64,000 bases of DNA from Streptomyces sp. V4I2 (GTDB lineage: Bacteria; Actinomycetota; Actinomycetes; Streptomycetales; Streptomycetaceae). The DNA lies in assembly GCF_030817655.1 (NCBI RefSeq), contig NZ_JAUSZM010000003.1:6572001-6636000 (forward strand). Direction: 5' to 3'. Under the pieces are notes generated by a model, which searched no databases, was not told the origin of the DNA, and saw only the letters and a list, made by a program, of their open reading frames with translations. Every line of letters begins with the position of its first letter. Position 1 is the first letter of the stretch. This document shows positions 1 to 9,478 of the stretch, piece after piece. A program made the translations under genes and the position numbers.

Positions 1-693
<693 letters not shown>

Positions 694-710
694 TCTCCCG
701 TTCTTGAAGG

Positions 711-1178
711 TCAGGTCCGCTTGAGCGTGCGCACCGGCGCTCCCGGCTTCCAGACCTGGACGACCAGGTACCTGTCGTCCTCGACGTAGGTCCGTACGAC
801 CTCCGTCAGCTCGGTGCGGAAGAGGTGGAGCGGCTCCGGCGGTTCCACCTCTTCGACGTACCTGGCCTTGGTTTCCGGATCGTCCACCTCGATCGCCCGT
901 CCGCTGATCCGGACGTCGCCGCCGCCCATGCCGGTGCCGTCCCCGGGGTTCGCCTGAAGTGCGAACCGCGGGTCGCGGCGCAGGTCGAGCGCCTTGAGCG
1001 AATCCGGCATCATGCCCAGCCACAGCTCACCGTTCAGGAAACGCACCTCGAGGCCGGTGGTGCGCGGCGAACCGTCCTTGCGGAGGGTCGCGAGGATGTG
1101 GTGGGTATAGGCGCCGAAGCGTTCTTCGACGGTTTTCGCCAGGTCGGGTTCCGCGGAGGAGAAAGCTGCCCAGTTCAT
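711..1178 (-). CDS. pyridoxamine 5'-phosphate oxidase-family protein
   Basis: A 155-residue, single-domain split-barrel protein of the PNPOx-like flavin/F420-binding family. The pattern is typical: an early YTHHILATLRKDGSPRTTGL strand pair, then a GELWLGMM strand, then LKALDLRRDPRFAL, where these proteins contact the flavin phosphate. The substrate cannot be told; many actinobacterial members bind F420 or heme. I start it at the ATG before NWAAFSS, because the longer open frame upstream runs back across the divergent aldolase gene and shows no conserved sequence. A GGAAG lies about ten bases before this ATG. It converges on guaA. Confidence 0.85.
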   Translation of the reverse strand: MNWAAFSSAEPDLAKTVEERFGAYTHHILATLRKDGSPRTTGLEVRFLNGELWLGMMPDSLKALDLRRDPRFALQANPGDGTGMGGGDVRISGRAIEVDDPETKARYVEEVEPPEPLHLFRTELTEVVRTYVEDDRYLVVQVWKPGAPVRTLKRT

Positions 1179-1320
1179 ATCAGCCAGTCTTCCGCCGATA
1201 CCCGACATCTTCTGTCGAGTATCGGCCGGGTGCGTCATCTTTACCCACCAGCGCTGTTCTCCTGCGCTGACCGACGGTAACTTCCGCCCCGTACACCCAC
1301 CCAGTGCTGGAGGACGACAC

Positions 1321-2130
1321 ATGCACGGGACGCCCGAAGCCGGGCCCACTCCACCCCAGCCGCTCCCCACCGACCGGCTCCGGTTCGCCATGCCGCCGAT
1401 GCACGAATCGGTCGACGACGAACGCCGGCACCGCAAGGAACGGCTCGCGGGCGCGCTGCGGATCTTCGGGCGGCTCGGCTTCGAGGACGGGGTCTCGGGG
1501 CACATCACCGCCCGTGATCCGGAGTACAGCGACTGTTTCTGGGTCAACCCGTTCGGAATGCCGTTCAAGCACGTCACGGTGAGTGACCTGGTCCTCGCCA
1601 ACTCCGAGGGCCAGGTGATCGAGGGCCGCTACCACGTCAACCAGGCGGCCTTCACCGTGCACGTCCAGGTGCACGCCGCCCGCCCCGACGTCGTCGCGGT
1701 CGCCCACTGCCATTCGGTGCACGGCCGGGCCCTGTCGGCCCTGGGCGACTTCCTGGACCCGATCACGCAGGAGAGCTGCGCGTTCTACGAGGACCACGCT
1801 CTCTACGACGCCTACACCGGCGTCGCCGTCGACGCCGACGAGGGCCGGCGCATCGCCACCGCCCTCGGTACCCGCAAGGCGCTCGTGCTGCGCAACCACG
1901 GGCTGCTGACGGTCGGCGACTCGGTGGACGCGGCGGCCTGGTGGTTCCTGTCCCTGGAACGGTCCTGCCAGGTCCAGCTCGCCGCGAAGGCGGCCGGACG
2001 GCCTGTCCTGATCGACCACAAGGCGGCCGTGGCCACCCGGGAGCAGCTGGGCGGCGACCTGGTGGCGTGGATCAACTACCAGCCGATGTGGCAGGACATC
2101 AGCCGCAGCGAGCCCGATCTGCTGAGCTGA
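1321..2130 (+). CDS. class II aldolase/adducin-family protein
   Basis: A 269-residue protein with the whole class II aldolase/adducin fold. The family uses a divalent metal, usually zinc, to cleave or epimerise sugar phosphates, but this branch (short chain, PTDRLRFAMPPMHESVDDER N-terminus) is often annotated only as an aldolase. Metal-ligand histidines are visible in AHCHSVHG and in the late LRNHGLLTVG motif. A glutamate equivalent to the aldolase base is less certain. GGAGG at 1309-1313, seven bases before the ATG, fixes the start. It is divergent from the PNPOx gene and has no obvious operon partner. The substrate is unknown. Confidence 0.87.
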   Translation: MHGTPEAGPTPPQPLPTDRLRFAMPPMHESVDDERRHRKERLAGALRIFGRLGFEDGVSGHITARDPEYSDCFWVNPFGMPFKHVTVSDLVLANSEGQVIEGRYHVNQAAFTVHVQVHAARPDVVAVAHCHSVHGRALSALGDFLDPITQESCAFYEDHALYDAYTGVAVDADEGRRIATALGTRKALVLRNHGLLTVGDSVDAAAWWFLSLERSCQVQLAAKAAGRPVLIDHKAAVATREQLGGDLVAWINYQPMWQDISRSEPDLLS

Positions 2131-2156
2131 CGCCTCAGAACCCTCCCGGAAACCTC

Positions 2157-3050
2157 TCAGAATCCTCGTAGGACGGCGGCCTTCGTCATCGCGAACTCCT
2201 CGTCCGTGAGCACCCCGTCCCGGTGCAGCTCGCCCAGCTCCCGCAGCCGCCTCAGGAGGACGTCGTGATGGTCGGCCTGGGGCGGTACGGCCGCCGTCAG
2301 CGGGCGCCGGGCGGCCTGCTCGCCGTTCTCGACGGCGACGCGGGTGGAGGGGTGCGGCAGGCGGGCCGTGACCGCGGTGGCGACGAGGGCCGTGAGCAGG
2401 TCGCGGCGGGCGCTGCCCCACAGGTCCAGGGCGTACGGGTCCTTCTCGGGCGGCAGCTTGGAGAAGGTCGTCTCGCGGGTCACGAAGCGCAGGAAGCCGT
2501 CCTCGTAACCGGAGTTGGGCAACCACTCGACCTGGACGAGATCGCCGAGGCCGATGATGCGGGGGCCGGTCGCCCGCTTGACCCGGTCCGAGGTGTCCGC
2601 CCAGTCGATCCGCACCCGGGTGCCGTCGAAGGAGACCGTGCCGTCCGAGGAGCGGACCGAGACCGGGACCGGCGGGCCGGGCAGGAGGTAGGCCTTGGTC
2701 GGCTCCGTGGGGATCTGGTCCAGGAGCAGCGAGCGGCGGATCTCCTCGGCCACGTACTCCGCGACTCCCGCCCGGTCCACCTCCACCAGCAGCCGGTACG
2801 GATCGGCCGGGTCGGGCAGGCGGCCGCCCGTCGCGTGCAGGAGCGGGTCGGCGCCCTCGCGCAGCCGCATACGCAGCCGGCCGCGCTTGCGTTCGGGCTC
2901 GAAGGCGACGCCCGAGATGGCCTCCAGGGGCACGGCGATCTCGCCGTACGTCTGCCGGAACAGCGGCACGGAGCGGTGGAGTCCCGGCGTGATCCTGACC
3001 GTGCTCCCGTCGAAGGCCCAGGTCCCGTCGCGCTGGATGATCTCGGCCAT
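2157..3050 (-). CDS. DUF4429 domain protein with C-terminal SHOCT motif
   Basis: A 297-residue protein with two copies of a PH-like DUF4429 unit. Each copy opens with a strand of the type GTWAFDGSTVRI (residues about 9-20) or GTVSFDGTRVRI (about 136-147). The C-terminus carries a SHOCT-type short helix (LRRLRELGELHRDGVLTDEEFAMTK), a motif often found at the end of oligomeric bacterial proteins. No signal peptide or membrane segment is seen, so it should be cytoplasmic. Function is unknown in the family. It is divergent from the membrane protein at 3205 across about 150 bases. Confidence 0.87.
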   Translation of the reverse strand: MAEIIQRDGTWAFDGSTVRITPGLHRSVPLFRQTYGEIAVPLEAISGVAFEPERKRGRLRMRLREGADPLLHATGGRLPDPADPYRLLVEVDRAGVAEYVAEEIRRSLLLDQIPTEPTKAYLLPGPPVPVSVRSSDGTVSFDGTRVRIDWADTSDRVKRATGPRIIGLGDLVQVEWLPNSGYEDGFLRFVTRETTFSKLPPEKDPYALDLWGSARRDLLTALVATAVTARLPHPSTRVAVENGEQAARRPLTAAVPPQADHHDVLLRRLRELGELHRDGVLTDEEFAMTKAAVLRGF

Positions 3051-3204
3051 GGGGAAATTCTCGCAGCCGGGTCAACACGGCGAACCGGCCTTCCACCGCC
3101 CTGACCGGACCTGCCCCGCACGGGGCGTGTTGCGTAGGGCACAATTCGCTGTCATCGCACGTGAGTTGTGAGGCACAAAAAAGCGGGGAAGGCGGGCGTC
3201 GGGC

Positions 3205-4494
3205 GTGGCGGTGCAGGAGGCGAGACAGGGCGCGGACTCGGGCGCGCACGGGAGCACCCACGGAGGTGGCTGCACCTGCGGAGACTGTCCCCACGGGGCG
3301 CGGGCGGGACACCGTAGGGCGGTCGCCGAATTCCTGCTGAAGCGGGACGAGTTCGCGGCCGGGCAGGGGCTGCCGGCGGCGGTGGCCCACTCGGCCTCCG
3401 CCTCCCGCCAGTGGGTCTCGGAGGAACTGACCCAGTCCGCGGACCTCGTCGCCGAACGCGGCCGGGCCGAGGGCGAGGCCTGGCTGGCGCGACTGTGGCG
3501 CCGTACGGCGGTGGTGGTGTGGGCGCTGGTCGTCCTGCTCCTCCTCGTGCAGTCGCTCACGGCCATCGGCGCGGGCTGGACCTCCGCCCGCACCGCAGGA
3601 CTGCTCGCCGCCCTGGTCGTGGCCGGCGCGCTGACGGCGGCCTCGTGGTTCCACCGGGCACGCGGCGGCGCGCTGGCGCCGCTGATCGGCGAGGACAACC
3701 GCCTGTCCACCTCCCGGGCGGTCGCGGTCGGCTGGGTGCTGTTCGTCGCCTACGCCGTGCTCGTGCTCGTGGGCCGCCTCGCGGCGGCGTCCGAGCAGAC
3801 GGAGCGCGACGCGCTGCTCTCCGGGTTCGAACTCGCCCGGGCGGCGGGCGTGGTGACCGTCCTCGCCGTGGTGTGCGGGATCGCCGTCCTGGTACGGCGC
3901 GTGGTCGGGCTGCGGGTGCTGGGCCAGCGGCTGCAGAAGGTACGGGCCGACCGGCCGAGGGCGGCCGACCTGCTCACGGACGACGCGGGTCGGGGCACCT
4001 TCGCCGACACCCAGTACGTCGTCATCAGCACCGTCGCCCTCCTGTTCGCCGCCGTACGGCTGGCCCGGCGCCCCGACCAGCTGCCGGACCTGCCCTGGGG
4101 TCTCGCGGTGCTGGTCCTCGTGTCCGCCGCGACCTACGTCGCCGGGAAGTACGCCGAGGGCGGGCGGCCGGTGATCCTCTCCGTCGTGCGCGCCCGGGAG
4201 GCCGGCGACCTGGACGGGCCGATCCGCACCGGCGACGACATCGAGATCCGGGGCGCCGGCTTCGTGCCGCCGGGGGCGCAGGGCGCGGACCGGCTGTCCC
4301 GGATGGTCGTACGCATCGGCCCGGTCAACGTGCACGTCCCCCTGGTCCCGGTGACCGGCGGCTTCAGCAACCCCACGGATGCCGTACTGACCGTGCCGGT
4401 CCCGGCCGATGTGGAGCCGGGCCGGGTGGAGGTGCAGGTGGTGACGGCGGCGGGCGTCGAGACGAACCGGTACGCGATCGACGTCACGGACTGA
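3205..4494 (+). CDS. multi-pass membrane protein with Cys-rich N-terminus and C-terminal IPT-like domain
   Basis: A 429-residue protein I do not recognise by name. It opens with a small Gly/Cys segment (GGCTCGDCPHG, near residues 20-30) that could bind metal. Five or six hydrophobic segments follow between about residues 105 and 300. The last 100 residues are a soluble domain with a beta-sandwich flavour (DIEIRGAGFVPPGAQG, VNVHVPLVPVTGG, RVEVQVVTAAGVETNRYAI) like IPT/TIG modules. The start is taken as GTG with GGGGAAGG upstream; a second GTG six bases later is possible. Function is not inferable. Confidence 0.8.
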   Translation: MAVQEARQGADSGAHGSTHGGGCTCGDCPHGARAGHRRAVAEFLLKRDEFAAGQGLPAAVAHSASASRQWVSEELTQSADLVAERGRAEGEAWLARLWRRTAVVVWALVVLLLLVQSLTAIGAGWTSARTAGLLAALVVAGALTAASWFHRARGGALAPLIGEDNRLSTSRAVAVGWVLFVAYAVLVLVGRLAAASEQTERDALLSGFELARAAGVVTVLAVVCGIAVLVRRVVGLRVLGQRLQKVRADRPRAADLLTDDAGRGTFADTQYVVISTVALLFAAVRLARRPDQLPDLPWGLAVLVLVSAATYVAGKYAEGGRPVILSVVRAREAGDLDGPIRTGDDIEIRGAGFVPPGAQGADRLSRMVVRIGPVNVHVPLVPVTGGFSNPTDAVLTVPVPADVEPGRVEVQVVTAAGVETNRYAIDVTD

Positions 4495-4523
4495 TCCGTG
4501 CGGGTGTGCCATCCGTGGTCCTT

Positions 4524-4556
<33 letters not shown>

Positions 4557-4717
4557 CGAGCATGGCGGTGTCGTGGGCATGGCCGAAGCCGGTCAAGTCG
4601 GAGAAACTGGTCGCGACAGGGACGCAACCGGTCGCGTCGGGATTGAGCGGGGCCTCCCTGTCGTACGTATCGTCACCTGAGGGGTCAGGCACGGCGGGCG
4701 AGAGGCGGCTAGCAGCT

Positions 4718-5248
4718 ATGACTCACGGCATTCGTACGGACATGCACTCCCCTTATGCGAACGGCGGCCCGGACTGGCGCGACACCGCCACCCGCTACGC
4801 ACTCATTCCGCTCCGCGTCTTCCTCGGCGTCACCTTCATCTACGCCGGCCTGGACAAACTCACCGACAGCGCCTTCATGAGGGACTCCGGCTCCGGCTCG
4901 GTCGGCGACCTGATGCGCACCGTGCGCGACTCCTCGGCCATCCCGGAACTGGTCGACCTGTCCCTGAAGAACCCCGTGGGCTTCGGCTACGCCATCGCCT
5001 TCGGTGAACTCGCCGTCGGTATCGGCATCCTCATCGGGCTCCTCGCCCGGCTGGCCGCGGTCGGCGGCGCACTGATCTCGCTCAGCCTGTGGCTCACGGT
5101 GAGCTGGGCCAGCGACCCGTACTACTACGGCAACGACCTCGCCTACCTCATGGCCTGGATCCCCCTCGTCCTCGCCGGCGCCCCCGTCTACTCCCTGGAC
5201 GCGGCCCTACGGGCACGGCGACGACGGCGGTTCGGGGACTACCGGTAG
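4718..5248 (+). CDS. DoxX-family membrane protein
   Basis: A 176-residue DoxX-family protein with four predicted membrane segments: RVFLGVTFIYAGLDKL, then YAIAFGELAVGIGILIGLLARL, then LISLSLWLTVSWA, and LAYLMAWIPLVLAGAPVYSL. The family is linked to quinone/thiosulfate or redox-related membrane complexes, but most Streptomyces members are uncharacterised. An in-frame extension upstream to 4562 has no family-like sequence, so I start at the ATG before THGIRTDM. A second ATG at 4742 is possible. The C-terminus is a basic Arg-rich tail, as expected for a cytoplasmic end. Confidence 0.85.
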   Translation: MTHGIRTDMHSPYANGGPDWRDTATRYALIPLRVFLGVTFIYAGLDKLTDSAFMRDSGSGSVGDLMRTVRDSSAIPELVDLSLKNPVGFGYAIAFGELAVGIGILIGLLARLAAVGGALISLSLWLTVSWASDPYYYGNDLAYLMAWIPLVLAGAPVYSLDAALRARRRRRFGDYR

Positions 5249-5371
5249 CCCCCCGTACGGCGCGTGGGGTCGTGAGGTACCGGTAGCCCCGGCAGGCGCG
5301 GGGCGCTGTTGCTGACGGGCGGGGCGGGGCGGGGCGGGGACGCGGGCGGGGCGCTTGCCGCGCGGCCCCCG

Positions 5372-5641
5372 TCAGCTCGGTTCCACCCGTTCCACCCGTT
5401 CCACCCGTTCCACCGGTTGCGGCCCGGCGGGCTTCGTACGGCCCACCGCGCGGCGTCTGCGTATGGCCCGGGTCAGGGCCCCGACCGCACCCGCCAGACA
5501 GAGGCCGCCGACGACGACCGGGATGACCACGAACCACGGGGTCTCCCAGGCGTCGCCCGCGTCACCGGCGTAGATGACGCCCGCGAGGATCAGGAAGGAC
5601 CCGGCGACCAGCTTCCCCGGCTGGAACTCATGACGCAGCAC
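5372..5641 (-). CDS. small two-helix membrane protein
   Basis: An 89-residue protein with two hydrophobic helices (LVAGSFLILAGVIYAG and FVVIPVVVGGLCLAGAVGAL) and a basic cytoplasmic tail. Its GTG start overlaps the end of the PspC/LiaF-like gene by 14 bases, so the two are probably co-translated and may work together at the membrane. The last residues are VERVERVER, produced by nine-base tandem repeats (TTCCACCCG on the plus strand, about 5389-5424). No family name can be given. Confidence 0.72.
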   Translation of the reverse strand: MLRHEFQPGKLVAGSFLILAGVIYAGDAGDAWETPWFVVIPVVVGGLCLAGAVGALTRAIRRRRAVGRTKPAGPQPVERVERVERVEPS

Positions 5642-7106
5642 GGCTCACCTCCGCCTGTCCGATGCCGACCCTGAGATCGAGGTCCAGCGTGCCGGTGCCT
5701 CCGGTCGTCGGTGCCAGGGTCAGTACCTTGTGCTTGCCCGGTGCCACGTCCACGTCCTTCTCGTCGTCGCCCGGCAACTGGATGTCGCCCACCCCCACGT
5801 CGATGCTCAGCTTCACGGTCACGTCCGCGGGCACGATGATCAGCAGCCGGCCCATGCCCACGTCCGCCTCGGTGGCCACCGTCTGCCCCTTCTTCAGGTC
5901 CAGCCGGCTCAGGTCCAGGGTGCCGACGCCGGTGCCGACGTTGTAGTTCTGCTGGACGCCCGCCACCGTGGCGGGCCGCCAGTCCCTGCGCTCCCAGTGG
6001 GTGTTGATGTCCGCAGGCAGGGCCGCCGACCCGGCGAGCAGCCCCGCCGTGACGATCGCCAGGAAGATCGACCCCGCGCCCGTGCGTCCCAGGAACGCGC
6101 TGACCGTTATCCCAAAGCCGAGGACGATGAGCGCGCAGGCCAGCCCGGTCTGCAGGCTGGTGCCGAGGGTGCGCTCCTCCCACGTCAGGCGGGTGCCGAG
6201 ACCGCCCGCGAGCAGAGCGAGCAGGAACACCCACCCGCCGATCCAGCGGGGGCCGCGTGGCTTGGGCGGCGGGGTGTACGGCGTGCGTATGCTCTCGCGG
6301 CCGCGCCAGGAGGCGCCCAGGCCGATGTTGACCGCCGCCGAGATGTCCCGGACCCGGGAGTCCTCCGGGCCCCAGAGATAACCGGTGCCGCCCACATGTG
6401 TGCCGTCCTTGACGATGGGGTCGCGCCACCAGGACGGGTAGGCGATGGGGACCGGCGGTGCCTGGGCCTCCGGCGGGGCGTCGGCGACGGCCTGGGCGGC
6501 CAGTGGGTCGGTGTCGGGGGCGCCGCGGTGCCGCGACCAGTACCCGGCGCCCGCGAGGAGCAGGGAGAGGACGACGGCGAAGGCCAGCACCCCGCCGTTG
6601 TTCAGCAGCGTCAGGAACACCCCGCAGCCGACCAGCGCGAACAGCACGGCCGTCAGCGCCTGGCCGTCCACGCGGCCCGTCAGCAGCTTGCGCACCTCGT
6701 TCTCGTCCTCGTCGGCATACGGGACGAAGAGCCACGCGAAGCCGTAGAAGATGAGGCCTATGCCGCCGGTCGCGGACAGCACCGCGAGGGTGATCCGGAA
6801 GATCACCGGATCCATGTCGCACTGCCGCCCCAGCCCGGCACACACCCCGGCGAGCATCTTGTACTGCCGGTCGCGCCGGTACTTGTGGGGCAGCTCGGCC
6901 GCGCCCGCCTCCGCCGCGGCCGCCTCTCCTTCTCCCTCCGCGCCCGCCCGCACATGCGCGCGCGAGGCCGCGCCCGGGCCGGCCTGGGCGCCCGCGTGCG
7001 GCTCCGCCCCCGCGGCGGGCACGGCATCCTGCGGCCCGGCGCCCGGTCGGGGGCGCGGGCCGGAGCCGGGTCCCGGACCCGTCGCGGCGTGGTCGTGATC
7101 TGTCAT
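5628..7106 (-). CDS. PspC-domain membrane protein with C-terminal LiaF-like domain
   Basis: A 492-residue protein. An acidic Ala/Gly-rich disordered N-terminus (about 70 residues) is followed by a PspC domain (KYRRDRQYKMLAGVCAGLG and FYGFAWLFVPY), then several membrane helices. The C-terminal beta-rich part resembles the LiaF/toast-rack domain seen in cell-envelope stress regulators (VGTGVGTLDLSRLDL, DVGVGDIQLPGDDEKDVDV). I start at the ATG before TDHDHAATG. It is divergent from a PspC-domain histidine kinase and its response regulator, so it is probably part of the same system, perhaps as a membrane inhibitor or sensor. That link is inferred from context and from the known LiaFSR arrangement. 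Confidence 0.85.
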   Translation of the reverse strand: MTDHDHAATGPGPGSGPRPRPGAGPQDAVPAAGAEPHAGAQAGPGAASRAHVRAGAEGEGEAAAAEAGAAELPHKYRRDRQYKMLAGVCAGLGRQCDMDPVIFRITLAVLSATGGIGLIFYGFAWLFVPYADEDENEVRKLLTGRVDGQALTAVLFALVGCGVFLTLLNNGGVLAFAVVLSLLLAGAGYWSRHRGAPDTDPLAAQAVADAPPEAQAPPVPIAYPSWWRDPIVKDGTHVGGTGYLWGPEDSRVRDISAAVNIGLGASWRGRESIRTPYTPPPKPRGPRWIGGWVFLLALLAGGLGTRLTWEERTLGTSLQTGLACALIVLGFGITVSAFLGRTGAGSIFLAIVTAGLLAGSAALPADINTHWERRDWRPATVAGVQQNYNVGTGVGTLDLSRLDLKKGQTVATEADVGMGRLLIIVPADVTVKLSIDVGVGDIQLPGDDEKDVDVAPGKHKVLTLAPTTGGTGTLDLDLRVGIGQAEVSRAAS

Positions 7107-7150
7107 GGCTCCATGGTGACTGCCGCGCCGCCGCCGCGGCAGTCGGAACG

Positions 7151-7250
7151 ACCCTGGCCGGACCCTGATATCTGCCCTGAGCCGGCGCCGGGGAAGCGTT
7201 CGACGGACCCGCCCGTCGAAGATCAGGGGAGTCTTGGGGGACAACCCTGA
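7151..7250. promoter_or_regulatory. CCCTGA-repeat operator region between PspC/LiaF-like gene and kinase operon
   Basis: The divergent region contains ACCCTGG (7151), ACCCTGA (7162) and GCCCTGA (7174) as direct repeats spaced 11-12 bases, about one helical turn. It also holds TCAGGG at 7223-7228 facing CCCTGA at 7245-7250, and the latter ends at the first base of the kinase start codon. Repeats in phase with the helix are what a LuxR-type response regulator dimer would bind. Autoregulation by the neighbouring regulator is my inference. Confidence 0.5.
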
Positions 7251-8578
7251 TGCCCGCGCCGTGCCGCCGTGTGAACATCGATGGCATGCCGGAAGCCGCA
7301 GCAGCGCCACTCGTCGAACCGCGGCCGCCGCGCAAGCTCTACCGCAGCAGTGACGGACGCTGGCTCGGTGGCGTGGCGCGGGGGCTCGCCGGACATCTCG
7401 GCCTGCCCGTGATCTGGGTGCGGCTCATGTTCGTCGGCCTGTTCCTGGCGGACGGCCTCGGCGCCCTGCTGTACGCCGCGTTCTGGTTCTTCGTTCCGCT
7501 CGGCGTCGGCGGCGTCGGCGGCCAGAAGCCCCCGTCCCTCGTCGCCACCGAGACCTCGGCGGACGGCCGCCGCAGACTCGTCACGCGCCGGCCGGACAAG
7601 GGCCAGATCGTGGCCCTGCTCCTCATGGTCGTCGTGGCCATGGTCTTCGTCGGCAATGTGAACCTCGGCAACGGCGCCAAGGCCTACCTCTGGCCGGTCG
7701 TCCTCGTCGGCGCGGGCGTCGCCCTCGTCTGGCGCCAGGCGGACAACGCCCGCCGGGCCCGCTGGGTCGAGGCCGGCCGCCGCCGGCGCACACTTACCCT
7801 GCTGCGTGCCGTGGCCGGCGTCCTGCTGGTCACCGCCGGTGTCTCCGGCATCTTCGTCCTCCAGGGCTCCGCCGCCCACCTCGGCTCGGTCCTGCAGGCG
7901 GCCCTCGCGGTCCTCGTCGGCATAACGCTCCTGGCCGGTCCCTACCTCGTGCGCATGACCCAGGACCTCTCCGAGGAGCGCCTGATGCGCATCCGTGCCC
8001 AGGAGCGCGCCGAAGTCGCCGCCCATGTCCACGACTCGGTGCTGCACACCCTCACCCTGATCCAGCGCAACGCGGAGAGCGCGGCCGAGGTGCGCCGCCT
8101 CGCCCGCGCCCAGGAGCGCGACCTGCGCACCTGGCTGTACAAGCCCGAGGGCACCGGCAAGGACGAGGCCGACGAGCCCACCACCCTCGCCGACGCGGTG
8201 CGGCGCAACGCCGCCGAGGTCGAGGACAAACACGGCGTCCCCATAGAGGTGGTCGTCGTCGGCGACTGCCCCCTCGACGAGAGAATCGGGCCACAGATGC
8301 AGGCCGCACGCGAAGCGATGGTGAACGCCGCCAAGTACGGTGGCGAGGGCGGCGCAGTCCAGGTCTTCGCCGAAGTCGAGGGAAAGACGGTCTTCGTGTC
8401 CGTCCGGGACCGCGGCCCCGGCTTCGACCTCGACTCGATACCCGCCGACCGCATGGGCGTCAGAGAATCGATCATCGGCCGCATGGAGCGCAACGGCGGC
8501 ACGGCGCGACTGCGCGCGGTGCCGGACGGCGGCACGGAGGTCGAGCTGGAGATGGAGAGGGCGGAGAAGACGTCATGA
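7250..8578 (+). CDS. PspC-domain sensor histidine kinase (HisKA_3-like)
   Basis: A 442-residue membrane sensor kinase. An N-terminal PspC domain (RKLYRSSDGRWLGGVARGLAG and YAAFWFFVPLG) comes first, then several membrane helices. The kinase core follows: dimerisation/phosphoacceptor helix with AAHVHDSVLHTLTLIQRNA (His around residue 262), then an ATPase domain with EAMVNAAKYG and DRGPGFDLD. This is the class that pairs with LuxR-type regulators. GGGGGA eight bases before ATG 7250 supports this start; an ATG at 7286 is possible but lacks a ribosome site. The kinase stop overlaps the regulator start (ATGA). Confidence 0.92.
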   Translation: MPAPCRRVNIDGMPEAAAAPLVEPRPPRKLYRSSDGRWLGGVARGLAGHLGLPVIWVRLMFVGLFLADGLGALLYAAFWFFVPLGVGGVGGQKPPSLVATETSADGRRRLVTRRPDKGQIVALLLMVVVAMVFVGNVNLGNGAKAYLWPVVLVGAGVALVWRQADNARRARWVEAGRRRRTLTLLRAVAGVLLVTAGVSGIFVLQGSAAHLGSVLQAALAVLVGITLLAGPYLVRMTQDLSEERLMRIRAQERAEVAAHVHDSVLHTLTLIQRNAESAAEVRRLARAQERDLRTWLYKPEGTGKDEADEPTTLADAVRRNAAEVEDKHGVPIEVVVVGDCPLDERIGPQMQAAREAMVNAAKYGGEGGAVQVFAEVEGKTVFVSVRDRGPGFDLDSIPADRMGVRESIIGRMERNGGTARLRAVPDGGTEVELEMERAEKTS

Positions 8579-9291
8579 GCGACCCGACCGAGGGAACCGG
8601 CACGGCGGAGACTTCCGGTGGTGAGGGCGGGCGCCACGTACGCGTGGTCCTCGTCGACGACCACCGCATGTTCCGTACGGGCGTCCAGGCCGAGATCGGC
8701 CAGACCGAGCAGACCGGCGTGGAGGTCGTCGGCGAGGCCGCGGACGTCGACCAGGCGGTCACCGTCATCACCGCGACCCGGCCCGAGGTGGTCCTCCTCG
8801 ACGTCCACCTCCCGGGCGGCGGCGGCGTCGAAGTCCTGCGCCGCTGCGCCCCGTTGATGTCCGACGCCGAGCAGCCCGTCCGCTTCCTCGCGCTGTCCGT
8901 GTCGGACGCGGCGGAGGACGTGATCGGCGTGATCCGCGGCGGCGCGCGAGGCTACGTCACGAAGACGATCACAGGCGCCGACCTGATCAACTCCATCTTC
9001 CGAGTCCAGGAGGGCGACGCGGTCTTCTCCCCGAGACTCGCCGGTTTCGTCCTGGACGCCTTCGCGTCGACGGACGCGCCCCCGGTCGACGAGGACCTGG
9101 ACCGCCTCACCCAGCGGGAGCGCGAGGTGCTGCGGCTGATTGCACGCGGGTACGCGTACAAGGAGATCGCCAAGCAGCTCTTCATCTCGGTGAAGACAGT
9201 GGAATCCCATGTCTCGGCGGTGCTGAGGAAGCTCCAGCTGTCGAACCGGCATGAGCTGACTCGGTGGGCGACGGCGCGGAGGCTGGTTTAG
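8575..9291 (+). CDS. LuxR/NarL-family response regulator
   Basis: A 238-residue two-domain regulator. The receiver domain shows acidic residues VLVDDHRMFR, the phospho-acceptor Asp in VVLLDVHLPGG, a conserved Lys in GYVTKTITGADL, and a switch Ser in LALSVSD. The C-terminal LuxR-type helix-turn-helix is LTQREREVLRLIARGYAYKEIA with VKTVESHVSAVLRKL. It overlaps the kinase by four bases, so it is the cognate partner. The likely targets are its own operon and the divergent PspC/LiaF-like gene, through the repeats at 7151-7250. Confidence 0.94.
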   Translation: MSDPTEGTGTAETSGGEGGRHVRVVLVDDHRMFRTGVQAEIGQTEQTGVEVVGEAADVDQAVTVITATRPEVVLLDVHLPGGGGVEVLRRCAPLMSDAEQPVRFLALSVSDAAEDVIGVIRGGARGYVTKTITGADLINSIFRVQEGDAVFSPRLAGFVLDAFASTDAPPVDEDLDRLTQREREVLRLIARGYAYKEIAKQLFISVKTVESHVSAVLRKLQLSNRHELTRWATARRLV

Positions 9292-9304
9292 GCGGCGGCC
9301 CCTG

Positions 9305-9478
9305 AACCGGGAGCTCGAACCAGACCGTCTTTCCGATCCCGTGGGGCCGGGGTTCCGCACCCCAGATGGCCGCGAGCGCGGTCACCAGCGCGAGGCCCCG
9401 GCCGGACTCCTCGTCCAGGGACGCTTCCCGGGGCGTCGGCAGCGTGTCGTTCGCGTCCGTCACCGACTCGTCGTACCA
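9305..9478 (-). pseudogene. truncated RsbW-like ATP-binding protein (C-terminal fragment)
   Basis: The minus strand encodes the last part of a GHKL/HATPase_c anti-sigma-type protein: TDANDTLPTPR, then ESGRGLALVTALAAIWG, then GIGKTVWFELPV. These are the closing motifs of the many RsbW-like ATP-binding proteins of Streptomyces. The N-terminal half with the N-box is missing, and the frame abuts the truncated DUF5753 fragment at about 9478. The frame stays open to a stop at 9182, under the response-regulator gene, so a tail overlap with that gene is likely. It is best read as a deletion remnant. Confidence 0.6.

Noticed and set aside
5590..7335. 581-codon minus-strand frame over the PspC/LiaF-like gene
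   Set aside because: Arg/Gly-rich shadow in another frame of the real gene; it lacks the PspC and LiaF-like motifs.
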